NCBI GenBank assembly: GCA_905178155.1
Contig: CAJINV010000001.1
Span: 7,075,794 to 7,139,793, forward strand
Length of the DNA stretch: 64,000 nt
Direction: 5' to 3'
Origin: Amoebophrya sp. A120
Lineage: Eukaryota > Sar > Dinophyceae > Syndiniales > Amoebophryaceae
Made by a program: the position numbers and the translations under genes
The notes under the pieces: generated by a model
What the model was told of the DNA's origin: nothing
Seen by the model: only the letters and a program-made list of their open reading frames with translations
The model's database searches: none
In this document: in pieces, positions 50,701 through 63,200 of the stretch
How positions within the stretch are numbered: position 1 is the first letter of the stretch
How the letters are laid out: the number at the start of each line of letters is the position of its first letter

Positions 50701-53217
50701 CGCTTCTGGTGAGCCCGCCCGGAGCTGGTAAGACCTACCACACGAAAGAAATGTGCCCGAAGCTGGAAGCGGCCGGAGACTCGGTGTACGACTTTGACGG
50801 ATCCAGTGATATTTTGGTCAAGGAAACTCTGTCGGAGCAACTGGACAAAACCATGCGGGGGGAGACGAATCTGCGCACTCGTCAGAAGAAGGTCGCCGAG
50901 GGCGAGCCCGAGCAGTCCAGCGCGTTGCAACAGCAGGGGGGGCGTCGCATCCTGATTCTGGACGAGTACCACTTTCTCTCCGAAGAACAGAAGACGGAGC
51001 TTTTCGATTGGTTGCGCGACAAAAGTAGTCAGGTGACAGTGGTCTTGATCGCAAACCGCATTGACGCCCGCGACCGAAAGAAGTTAACACAGTGCCGCCT
51101 GCTCCGCCAGGAGGGCGAACAGGATGTCGGGTCGTCTAAGAAACAAAGTTCGGCTGCTGGTGCCCCCGCGCACTCGTCGGTGGTCCTGTTGGAAACACGA
51201 TTGACGCAGAAAAAGATCAAGGAGGTGATGCCGAAAATTGTGTCGGCAGCGTGCAACGAGTTTGTGGAAACGTGCATTCTCAAGTGGTTTTTGGCTAGCC
51301 GCCTCGTGTTCGGCGACGAGTCCGTTTCGCTGCGACTGATTTCGGAGCTGTACCAAATTCTTATTGCAAACAACGAACGTCGCAGTCAGCACGAGAACCT
51401 CGAGGCGTTGTTGCTGAACAAAGTTCCCACTCTGTCTCGGTGCAGCGCGACCGAGTTTGTAGGTGCGTTCTTGAAGGATTGCAAGCTGGGGAACAGTTTA
51501 GGCGGCTCCTGTGCCGTCATGTACCAGGTTGCGCTGCTCGACACCAAGGACGAGCTGTGCCCCTACCGCGAATTCACCGAGGTACACATGCCGGAACTCT
51601 CGGCGGTGCCGCCCGTGGTCCGCATGCTGGCCTGGTGCAGCTACATTCTGGAACAGACGGGGCACTCGAACTCCGCTATTGACTTGAGCCCGATTCTGAG
51701 TTGCGAGTACGTGGATCAAGTCGGCTACCCCTTTCAGCTGCAGGTACAACTTGCTCTGTGTCTGTTTTTCAGAAGTAACCAAACGAGTGCGAAAAAGTAT
51801 AAAGCGAGCTCTGATTTATTGGATTTTCTCCTATTGTTGCCTGTATGCACCTACGAGGAACAGATAGAATATCAAATCTAAAACCCTACAGGATCCCGGA
51901 TTGAATCACGCACATGGTCGCGCGTTCTCCTGGGGCGGAGATTTTTCGAACTTGGATGCCATCACGGATGCGGTCAAGCGCGGGCACAGCGTCGACTGGC
52001 GAGATGTGTACCAGCAGCAGTGGTCAAAGAATGACGTCACGGATTTGGAGGCTTATTGCAGGCTGTTGCACGCGGACCGCCGGCCCAGCGCCATACTGAT
52101 GAATACGCGCGCTACAAACCTGCGAAACCTGATGTGCCAAGCAGGAAACACCGCGGATGCCTGCACGCTTGCGCGGTTCATTCTGCAGTACAAGGTTTGC
52201 CAGAAAGAGACGGGTGAACACGACAATCCTTACGCTTTGGCGGTGTGGATTTTGATTCGCGATGACAAAGAGGTAAATGAAGCAAAGGACATTCTTGCCT
52301 TGACCGACCTCAGACAGTCGACCGGCAGTGTTGACGGGTCTCCATCCGGGTCCCGTACGACAGGGAGGAACGCGGTTCCGACGCCGGGCAAAGAGAAGAC
52401 GAACAAAGAAGAAGCGGGAGCAGAGGACGATCAGAAGGATTTTGAGCAAAGCGACCACCCTTACAGTGGTACTAAAAAAGAAAAAGGCAATCAGGACCTC
52501 GGAGTCAAACATCCCAACATGCTTGCCGCCCTGCTGTGGGCGCAGCAGTATTCCTACCAGCAGCGCGTCACGTACGGCGACTCCGCGGCAAAGCGAGAAA
52601 AGTTGCTGCGAGCGTTGCTGAAGCTGGTCAGTACCGACCCGAAGATTTCGGATAAAAGCCTCGGGTGCCTGTGGTCCGGAAGTTTCGCCTGCCTGCTCGA
52701 CGTTCCGAAAGCGGAAGGCACAGAAAAGAAGCAAACCACGTCTTCGTCGAAAAACTCTGGATCCCTTTCTGGGACGAGCAAGCAGGACGACAGCGAGGTT
52801 TCGGTGCAGGTTTTTCGGCGCATTTTGCTGTCGCGGGCGGACAAGGAAACGGACTGGAGCAGCGACGTGCGAGACATGTGGGATCTGTTGCACTATCGGA
52901 TCCAGAGCACCGTGGTGAACCAGATGTGGGAGAGTTCGCGCTTGCGGCACCTGTTCCTGAAGGACCACACCAAGGGACACCAGCTTGACCCAACCGTGAC
53001 TCTCGGTCTCATGCACGTTGTCGGGGGGCGCTTGTCTCTTGCGCTGCAGAAAGCGTTGCTCACCACGGGCAGCGAGATTCCGCCCGTCATCACGATCGAC
53101 AGTTTTTTGCGAACCACCGAAGACCACCTGCGGGTCGTGGAGGCCAAGGACGTTCATTTGGAGCATCCGGACCATTCTTTCTTGCCCAAAATTCTAGAAG
53201 AAATCGAGCAGCGGTGA
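38770..53217 (+). CDS. Unrecognised giant protein with a single P-loop, ~4,697 aa
   Basis: Four exons join in phase: 38770-44340, 44453-48867, 48962-51743 and 51892-53217, total 14,094 nt. The first intron donor is taken as GTGAGG at 44341; GTGCAA at 44326 also keeps frame and removes five residues. The protein begins MTSAIRGLFRAGKD and is largely helical with Lys/Glu-rich segments. Acidic low-complexity tracts lie near 48764-48830 and 49330-49440, followed by a Tyr/Trp/Gly/Asn-rich patch (YYDEYGEW, DENGEW) near 49452-49530. Late in the chain is a P-loop NTPase: SPPGAGKT (3913-3920, K3919) with Walker B ILILDEYH (D3996, E3997), then VVLIANRID, a sensor-like strand. Length and position beside the RNF213-like gene suggest a related giant mechanochemical protein, but apart from the P-loop I find no family match. 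Confidence 0.85.
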
Positions 53218-54047
53218 ATGGAAGGCAAGACGCTGTGATAGATTTGAAAAACATTCATCTTGGCCTCAGTTTCACAGAAGATCTTCTTTTTTGTCTGTCT
53301 TTCGCTTTCCACGCTTCCTTGTCGTATCCTTACTTTAGGTAGTTCTCCTCTACTGGCACAGAAATGGATGCGAGAAATTGCAATATGTCGATTCGAAAAT
53401 CAAAGGACCAAGCACGGAACTTTGGCATTACGGGAAAAGACAAAGATAGATTTACTATTTTCTAGTTTTTAGCAGCTTTCTGCGCAACTCCCCGTTTTAC
53501 CTAGAGACTAGGCTTTGTACATCGCTTGCTCGCTCTTCCGGCTCATTCATCAACATCTATCGGACACTCCCTTATTCCTTTCGAGCGTCCCTGGAAAGAG
53601 AGCACAGTCGATGTTGTCTCGCGGACACCTATTCAACATTTGTGAAGAAAAGATTGAAGCATTTTTCATAGCAAGGACTCATTCTTACCGCCAACGCCAT
53701 TGGAATCGAGAATATCTAGTGTGCTTGTGTACTTACTAGGTTCTGAACCACGTCGCTCGTGTATCCATTGTCGCGACGACTAGTGTGTTATCCTCCTCTC
53801 TGCTTCTGACAGAGAAAACATCGCCGTGGCTCCTTGACCGCTGAAGAAGGTGCAAACCAAACTCATACGGCACTGTGCTCCAGCTGAAATCGAAATCAAT
53901 TTATCCTTCAGGGCACGACCATGATTTGTCAAAACGATCCAACAAAGTTGTTTGCAAAACGTCGACTTTGTTTTCGTTTTTTCATGCATCGTTGTTGTTT
54001 GCATCGTCGTAATTTGAGGAGCCTTTTCATGGAAATATCCACAAAAA
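53218..54047. other. Intergenic region
   Basis: About 830 bp, T-rich, with no credible coding sequence or RNA gene. It lies between the stop of the giant P-loop gene and the ATG of the ParB/helicase fusion. Confidence 0.5.
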
Positions 54048-56459
54048 ATGGCCTCCACGACCACGAACAGTGCCGCCAGCAAAACGCAGAAAGAAACAAA
54101 AACTCCGTCCGAGACCGTCGACGATGAATTTCGCATCGTGCGGCTTTCCGACCTGAGATTTTCGCAGACCTCAATTTCCCGTACTTTTAAGGAGAAAAAT
54201 GGGCCGATCACGAAGCTCCGGGACGAGTTGCGCCACCGGCACCCGGACGACGTTCTGGCTGACTCTCCGCTGGAAGTCGTGTGCCACAAGCGCGAGCTCG
54301 TCAGCATGGATAACAGGCGCCTGTGGTGCATAAAGAATGCTGTCCCCGAGTACCTGCACCACAAAATGCAGCTTCGGGTACGCTACTATCCAAGCGCAAA
54401 CGCCTTTGACGCGAAAAACGGCCCGAAGGCGTTCGATAGCAAGTACAGTTCCCTTACGGGCGGTCGTAGTGTCGTTCTGACCGAGACGCACACTCGTGGC
54501 ATGAATGCGAGAAAGTTCGGAGTTTCCTGCGAGGAGCGGTACATTGTTTGCAGGCCCGAGGTTGCGCGTACGGCTGAGGCGCGCGCTCTCGTGGAGAGCC
54601 TGAAAGAGGAGCATGGGCTGGAGAAGGCCTGCTTCGTAAAAACGAAGAAGGACGACCAGCCTGGTCCTCAAAAGGATGTTTGCGTCGTGACTGGACGGCG
54701 GCAGGACGTGACGATCGCAGGCACAATTCTGCAGAAGGAACTCGGGGAACTCCCGCGACCGGAGGAAGCCACAGTGGCATCGGAAGATGATGAACCAACG
54801 CCGGCCGTCCGACCCGTGCGCAAGCGAAGTGAGGACGCTAGTGGCATTCCCTCAGGGACAGGTGCTCCAGCCGCAAGTGATACGGAAGATCCCTTTGGAC
54901 TGTTTTCACGCGGTGCAAACTTAGGTGCACATAGAGAGAAGGCCGGTAGCGTGGACGTGACCGCTCCACCGGAAAAATCGTACTCTCTATCGTCTTCAGA
55001 TACCTGTGAAAAACAAGATGAGGCGAAATTTGAAGATGACGACTGGGGTTTGAGCTCCGACAGTAGATGGGCGACGGATGAGAACTGGTACAACGATTGG
55101 TCTGGGGAATTTTGGCCGTTCGCGGCCTCCTGGGATGACGCGACCGGTACCGAAGGCGGAGACGGAAGCGCGTCGCTTCTGCAGCAGAGCAGCTGCCCTG
55201 AAGGAGCCTGGCCGTTGTCTACCAGTGCGGATTGTCCACCATCTGTTGAACGTGAACCTGATGAGGCTGCGCGGCCTCAACAGTCAATACCCCAAACAGC
55301 CGCGCCGAGCAGAACGTCCTCTGCCGGTAGTGCTGCATCACTGTCATCTTTTTCAGCGAAGAAGCGTTCGCCTGCACGAGATCACATAGGCAGGCCATCT
55401 GTGGCTGCACCAGCCGCGGGCCTTCTTCCGCGCGCAGAAGATGCTGGAGCTACTATCGCTGGTAACCGCTCGTCCGGAAGGTCGTCAAAGCCTTCTTCTG
55501 AGCCAAACTCACCGCAATCCACCGCTTCCGTCGTAACGCCGCTTTCAAAGAGGAAGCTGTTTCAACAGCCGTCGCAAAGGCGAAAACACGAAGCAGAAAT
55601 AGGAGCTCCAGAGACTTTTCTCGAAGTGCGATCGTTTTTCCATGAAGAATCGGTTATGGTCGCAGTGCTTGCGCACTTGCAGAATGGCGGCCTTGGACAC
55701 AGCTGTGATGGCGCATTGCGTCCCATTCAGAAGTGCGCGCTTCCCCTGCTGCTCGGTCCGGCGCCTATGGGGTGTTCTGCGGAAAGAAACAGAGTATGCT
55801 TGCAAGCGGGGAACCACAGCGGAAAAACCCTGTGCTTGCTGTTGTGCGTTTTGAAATTCCTTACGAACGGTGGTACACCCATGGCAAAGGTGATGGTCGT
55901 CACCCAAGATAGGAAGAAAAAGTGCAACTTTGCGCAGCAACTTTGCAAAGTTTTGACCGCTGTGCGGTTTTGGGATGCGGACGCAGCAGATGCCACCATG
56001 CACGCAATGAGCGGTTCTACGCGCAAGACAGAAGCGTTTAGAAGGGCCCTCATGAGGGACGACCAGAATTTTGTGCTGATCGCAGAAAGTGCTGAGATCT
56101 TAGGCGACATCATGGACCGACGTGGGCAGCTGCGATCCCTGCAACGCAGCTTTGATTTGGTTGTTTGCGACGATTTCGACTTCTATGCGCAGCCGTCAAT
56201 TTGGTTGCGAGCGCTACTGAAGGAATCCGCGTTTCGGGATGTCCGCATGGTGTTTGCGACCGGTAGTGAGGGAAACAATAGGAACAGAGACGCGCTGCCC
56301 GATGGTGTTTGTTTTGTGAGTCAGAAAGGAGTGTCGATATCTTGATTCTTGTGAGGTCGTCTCAAAGAAGCCGGTGTGTCGGACTTCTGACTAATCTTGC
56401 AGCGCTGTGATTTCGACGGTGCACATCAACTGTGCTCATTTTTCGATCGTTGCGGTTGA
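54048..56459 (+). CDS. ParB-like domain fused to degenerate DEAD-box helicase domain, 774 aa
   Basis: Main exon 54048-56315, then a GTGAGT donor, an 87-bp intron ending TTGCAG, and a 19-codon final exon 56403-56459 in phase. Without splicing the ORF would stop at 56345. Residues ~28-100 read FRIVRLSDLRFSQTSISRTF, then PLEVV and SMDNRRLW (D88-W93), the pattern of ParB/sulfiredoxin-like domains found as stand-alone or fused modules in protists. Residues ~210-510 are low-complexity, Ser/Pro/Glu/Ala-rich and probably disordered. From ~560 there is a RecA-like helicase domain: a Q-motif-like IQKCALP, motif I AGNHSGKT (587-594, K593), motif II CDDFD (D708-D709-F710-D711 in place of Asp-Glu-Ala-Asp) and motif III-like FATGS (736-740). 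The second RecA domain with motifs IV-VI is absent. It is therefore unlikely to be an active helicase; nucleic-acid binding or regulation is inferred. Confidence 0.8.
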
Positions 56460-57213
56460 TATTCCACATACACAGTCACGCATTTTTTATCTAACCTGCT
56501 ACGGATGAACGCCAAGCCTTGCTATATCTATGGGAGTGTTCGTGTCGGAGACCTGATTTTGAGAAGGCAAGTCCGCTGGTTTTGAACATTTTACTTACTC
56601 GGTTTCTTTGTCGCACTCTGCGAGCGAATGTGATTTGCTATTCGTGCAAAAGCATGCGAGTGATCATTCTTGCTCGGAGCGAGAAGCACTTGCAATTTCG
56701 AAAAGAATTTTACTGGCTGAGCATGAGAGTAGTGAGACAGAGTCAGAGACGTGCGTGAGTGTCAGAGACGCAGAGAGAGAGAAGTAGAAGAGACTGCCTG
56801 GGGTACATCAGTGTTGAATTAGCGCAAATAGCCGTTTTGGAATTCGAATCTTCGCAGGACCCAATTTTACTCTTTTTGCATGTGACTACACCTATTCGGT
56901 TTCACTTTATGCGACTACTCTAGCTACCCGCAGAACTACCTTTTTGTGTCCAGAACTTCGTCATAGCTCGTCTCTAGCTCTTGCCGTCTACCCTCAAGTT
57001 CCTTTCTAAAACGTCATTGCCAACCGAAAGGCATCCCGAATTATACGAGTGCACTTTGCAACCCGTAGCGAACAGATACAGAGATTTTTTTAAAAAAAGG
57101 AGAAAAAAAAAGAAAGCACACGCCTGGTGTCGTGGAAAACGCATCAGGGCGGGTCGATGAGTCTCATCGGTTGATGATGGGCGAAGACAGCATCGGACAG
57201 TTCGCATAAGAGT
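56460..57213. other. Intergenic region
   Basis: About 750 bp. It contains a purine-rich patch with GTCAGAGACG repeated at 56742 and 56761, and an A-run-rich stretch near 57085-57115. No gene is seen. It separates the ParB/helicase gene from the second surface-protein gene. Confidence 0.5.
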
Positions 57214-60200
57214 ATGCGACGGTTGCTTCACACTGGTCTCGCCGCGTTCAGTGTCGGGGGTCAGTACCAGGAAGGCGGATCCTCCTCCAGTCGTTCGACG
57301 CGCTTCATCCCGCCACGGGAGAAGCAGAAGCCGGAGAGCGATGGCAAAGATCCGACCGGAGCGCAGCAGCAGTCCTCTGGTGCGGAGGACGGCAGGAGGA
57401 AGACTTCTGCTGCCGAGGAGGGCAGTAGATCCACCGACGTTAAAAACCAACACTTAAACGCGGCCGCGGACGCGGAAGACAAACGGGTATTGAAGGACTC
57501 AATAAAGCAAGACCAAGAACCCCCGCTTCCGAAGGACCCCGGGAAACCCGGCAACTTCCGGAAGCCGGACCCGGATTCCGACATCCGAGACCGAAAACTA
57601 TTGCATGCCAAACGAAGAAGAACTGCCGATGAACAGTCGTACCGCCCGGAAGGAGCCCTGCCGGGTGTCGAGGACAGTAATGTTGATCGATACCAAGATG
57701 CACTACCACCATCTCCCGAAGATTATGTCGACGCCGAGGAGGCGTCCCCCCTTTCCTCCGACGAAATGCTCGACCCTGGAGCAGACTACTGGGCGGAACA
57801 GGACCGCATCAGTGGCACCTTGCCCCACACCAAGAAGTTCAACCACGTGGCGAACCCGGAAATCCACATCAGTGGGGATCTGGACTCTTTTTCCCACGGC
57901 CAGCGGATCGGCATGGCACGCATGCTCGCCCAGCGGGCAGCGGACGAGCAGCGCGTTACTGTGCAAGGAGAGCCCGTGGAGTTGTTCTTGGGCGTTGGCC
58001 AGTACAAAGATCTGGACCTCTCAAAATCTTCCCGCTGCGCCAGCGAGGACGAGCACTGCGAAGCGAATAAACAAGCGGCATCAACAGCACCAAGTGCAAT
58101 GTCGCAAGTAGCTGGCGCGGCCGCGGCAATATCCGCGTCGGCGGACAGCGAAGAAGTGGACGACCCAGTAGAGCCACAGAGACAGTTGCGCGACTACCAC
58201 CCAGCGTTCCAGCAGGAGCTGCAACGGGAATACGAAAAGAAGAAGCGCGCAGATCATGACCAATTGCTTGGAGGTCAATCCGCAGCAAAACAGACTTCTG
58301 AAAAAGCCGAAGCTGCTGCCTCTCCCCGTCAACTTGCAGCGCAGCCGTCTGGATCCACGTGGGACTGGATCAATCTGCAGGGAAACGTGCCGACGACCAC
58401 GACCATCAATGGCCCGGACATCGTCGGTACGCCAACGCTGAAGGATGTACCCATAATTGGGTACGCGAGCACCAATCTGTGGCTGCAGAACGAGATCATC
58501 GTCAACCTGCAACAGCCGAACAGGTTCGGGTCCGGCGCGCATCCGGATCCCAAGATGAAGTTCGTCGACGGCGAAATCAGTGCGCGCGAACAGTGCCAGG
58601 ACTTCCAGGGCCGGGACGTGCGCATGGGCGTGACGGACTTTGCCGGGACGGTGTCGTTTGGCATCTCCGGGCAGTACGCCAACCACACGAAACTTTTCGA
58701 CGCCGATTTGAACGTGAACAATCCAGAGCTGCTGCAGGGCAGCAATCAGAACTTCGCCTTCATGCACGGGGGGAATTACAAGGTGTGCTACGCGCCCGAC
58801 GGGGATTTCGTCAGCACGTCTCCGCGAACCACGGCACTGATCACCTCCTTGTGGCTGCCGTCGCCGATGCTGGTGTACGGGGTCAGGTCGGATTGCTTGA
58901 ACAGCCCAACCTGCATCAAGGACGAGCAGTGGCACTGCTGGTACCCCGGACTCAGCGACCAGGCAGCGGACTGCAACTTCGCATTTACAGGTAGAAACTT
59001 TATTTGGTTGAAAGTTTCGCAATCTGCTTGTCATCAAATACAGTCATGTTTCGTGGTCAAACAATGTCATCAATCAAAGCGTAGTACGCATAAAAATTAT
59101 CGGGATTACGGAAACTCTGTTGTCTAATTCATTTCAACAAACTTCAAAATTGCACAACAGGTCAGAAATTCCGTGTCGGGTTTTCTCTGTTCGCTAGCAC
59201 GGTCTCGAAGATGACGTGGACCGGGCTGTACAGTGGGGAGCAGTATGACAACAACGGTACCATCACAACCCCCGCGACGCCGACGGAGTGCCGAGCGTCC
59301 GAGCCGGTGAGCACCATTTGGCAGCCGTACCCGTCGACCTTCGTAGAGATGACGGGGGTGAAGATCGCGACGATGCCCAAGGTCGCGCACGACCAGACCG
59401 GCACCTTCACCATGCGGGTGTGTTACTGCGGCGACTACGCGGAGTCCGGCAACAAGTGCGATGGCCGGGCGGAGTTCATCCAGGCCTTTGGGCGGCTGTA
59501 CTTCTGGCGGATGAACGTCTGCGACTACGAAAACGCGTTAAGCTCGACTTGCATCACCAATCCGTACATTCGCGTGATCCCGCACCAGAAGTTCGTGATC
59601 CAAATCACCTGTCCGATGGGCGGCGCCTGCAAGCCGGACGACAACAACCGCATCGGGATTCTGGCGACGCAAGACTTTAACGATTTCCCCAGCTGGGACC
59701 CGTCTGCGGGCTGCATGGGCACGGCGATCGACGACAAGTTCGTGCACTGGCCGAACCGAGCGACGCAAATGCGGAAGCTGGGGGGTGGGGCCCGCATGGA
59801 TTACAAAGTCTGGCGCGACGTACAGCCGAGGCTCGACTTCGCGCCGGGCGAGAAGAAGGACATCTGCTACTGCCAGAACGACTGCTCGCAGCAGGCCAAC
59901 ATGAACTGGTTCAAGATTGGCCACGTGATCGGCGCGAACTTCGCACTGGGTAGCGCCGAGGGCGCGGACGGGACGGCTTTAGCGGCAAACCATCTGCTTC
60001 GGTACACGGGAAAACCAGGCGCAGTCGTGTTTTACGGTGGCACAACGACGCCGTTCTACATGCCCGCGAACCCGACCACGAATGCGCAAAAGGAACTCTG
60101 GAAGAACGACTACCCGGCCTACGGTGATGGACAAAGGTACAGTGGCACCGCGAAAGCGAAGATCTTTCCCTACGATTTTGGCCAGGTGCCAGGCACGAGT

Positions 60201-63200
60201 CCGGCAAAGACGGTGGAGCAGTACTACGGCTACGACACGGTCCACGTGGAGCAGAAAAACCGACAGGAGCAGATGGACATCTACTGCAACAACGAGAACA
60301 ATGTGCCGGTGACCTTGGATACCACGTTAGCAGACCAACTGCCGCAAGCGTCGGATAACATTGCGGGAGATGCAAACGCGGTTTCCAGGTACCACGCCTT
60401 CACGAACGGCGGAACGCAGCGAACCACGATGAAAAAACCGGGGATCGTCGGCATTTGCTACTGCAGCATTCTGGCCGCGAACGGGAGCTGCGACAAGGGC
60501 AACGACGTCAACTGGCGGTTTGCAACGCTTTTGATGATCAGTGGGCCCTTGCCGAACCAAGTCTGGTCGCTCCCCATCGATGCAGTGTCTAGAATCATCC
60601 TGCAGGGTATAGTGAAATACCGCTTCACACTTATCGTTTTTCTCTTTATCTTTTAACAAGCATGCCTTTGCATCAAAGGCCTCCTGAAAGTGGCCACAGC
60701 CTCGTCAAAAATGGACATCAGGGAAGCGAATTTTCGATCATAAAACTCCTTCAGGTTCGGGTTTCGATGAGGGTGACGTTCTTCGCATAGTACCGAACAA
60801 CGTGCAGTGCACCGACAACAGCAACAATCCCGCGCCGGACACAAGTTACAAGATTGGCTGCCCGTCTGTGGAAGGAACAGGCTGTATCACCACGAACGGT
60901 TGCCCCGCGACGTCCGGTATCACCTGTCGATCGGCGTCGGCTACCGACGGACAGTACGGAAGTTTCATCTACCTGCAAACTCTCGGCAAGAACCAAATTA
61001 CCCCGCCAATAGGGATCGAGTCCGTCGCAACGCAATTCTGTATTTTTTACTTTTGCTTGTTTCCGATGTGCGCATGCTCTCTCATCAATCTTCAGGTTCA
61101 GCTCCGCTTCATATTCGCTCTGAAATTGAAAATTTGAATTTTCTTCCCATGTTGCCACAAAAAAAAATCAAAACTCCTAAAATCACGAACAGCCACGAAA
61201 GACTACACGGTGCTGAAGTTCACCGGGAACATTCAGTTTTCCGGCCTGAAGGAGGGCGACACGCTGCTGATTGACAAGAATGATTTGATCATTAACGACA
61301 AGGACGCCGCCGCGCAGGACATAAGTCTCTGGAAGCTGAACAGCCGCATGCGGGAGGTCGCGAACGTGTTCACCAACAACTTTCAGCCGGAAGATGTTCC
61401 GGACCCGACCATCAGCGACAAGCGGACGAACCCGATCGGTTGGAAGGTGAAGTTCTACGGCGCGAACGACGTTAGGATTCCGGACGTGGACAAGGCGAAG
61501 TATCTCTCCATCCCTCTCCGCTGGAACGAGTTCATGGGGTCGGTGACCGTTGCGGGGCAGATCTACTGGTACCAGTACCCCTACACCATCAGCTTCAAGG
61601 ACAACTCCGGCCGCTGGCTGCGCTCTTCCGCGACGCAGTCCAACGCCGAGATCAAGGGGAAAACGGTGACCAACACGGCCGCCCCGCTCCGCGTATGCTG
61701 GGGCCGGCTGGAGGGGAGTCAGCCGAAGTTCTACGCGGATGCCGGGCAACTCACCTTTTTCCAGGCTCCCGCGATGGCCAAGGCGCACGTCAGTTTGACC
61801 AGCACCAAGCAGCAGGGGTACGCGCCGATCATCATTTCTTTCGAAACCTCCTCCACCGCAACGACCTACAAGCAGTACTCGATCGGGTATCAGCACCAAA
61901 TCACGCTGCGGTTCAAGGACCTGGAAAAGATCGACCCGCGGAAGAACACCGACCACTCCCCCGTCGTTGTGCCTCAGCCCATGGACAGCGGCGAGGTGCA
62001 AGAGCTGGACGCGTTTCAGGGTATAGTTTTTTGGAAAAATTTATCTTTTTCTTCGTCCTCTGTGTGGGATAAAAGAAATCCACAATTATTCGCACAGCTA
62101 GAACAAGCCTCTCCCGATTCCAAAATGTTAAAGAAGATCATGCCTTGCAAAATAACTCAAAAACAGACATCTGCGGTATGCTGTTCGTGGAGATGTGGAG
62201 TAACGATCGCGAGGGCTTCCCGATGCCTAAGGGCTGCTATTACAGCCGGAAATATCGAGACGCGTCAGAGGGGAACGCAATCAACCTGCAGTGGCGCGAG
62301 ATTTCCATCGTCTTTCCCTTCTCGAACGGCCTCAAGCACATTTGCCAGAGCCACGCCAACCAGGCGATCGCGTGTCGGTACCAGCTGGTGTTGAACGCGT
62401 ACATTGGCGCGCAGTCCATCCTGGTCGCCAACGACAACCTGGTCGACGTGTACACGAAGTGCCCGCGGTGCGGCGCCAACGGCCGCGACGTGATGTTCGA
62501 GCGAGGAATCACCACACTGAATGCCGACTCCCCGACCGGCGGCTCTCTGGCGCCGGGTGACAACACGTCCCCCAACTTGGAGCAGTTCATTGTGCCCAAT
62601 CCCGCGACGAGTGCGGTGAAGGACGCCACCTGGGACGTGTTTGATTTGACTTCGAACACCGTGGTGGACGCCCAGCTCGTCGCGGGCGACGGCTTGCAGA
62701 GCATCAGTGCGGGGAACTACCTGCGGTTGTACCTCTTCCCGCTTCTGATGTGGGAGGTCCCCACCGCCGCGTGCTCGGTTCTGTGTGTGGATTACACGGT
62801 GGCAAACACGGTGTACAAGTGCGGGACGACGGACCAGGTGAACCCCACTTTGGAGGTGGCGATCGCGTCGCTGACGCCGTTCGCGAGGAGGAACTACCTA
62901 AAAATCCGCATGCCGGAGACCATGACGGACGTCGTGTCCACCACGATAAAACACGGGATCCAGATCTCCTCACTAGACTTCCCCCCCGGCGGGTTCTTCA
63001 ACGTGCGCATGGGCGTGCAGCTCACGGACTCAGCGGATTTGAAGCCGGTGTACAAACCCTCTACCGGATTGATGTACAAGGCAACCGGGACCGGCGGACA
63101 CACGACCGGGCGGATCGTGATCAACGGCGCCACCGGGTATGGGATCGCCCCCTTTCACTCCGACATCCGGAACGAACTCTACGTGAGGTTGCAATTGGGC

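Noticed and set aside
53218-57213. tRNA, rRNA, snRNA or spliced-leader genes in the gaps
   Set aside because: I looked for tRNA B-box-like, U6-like and the conserved dinoflagellate leader sequence in all intergenic regions and saw none; short or divergent RNAs cannot be excluded by eye.
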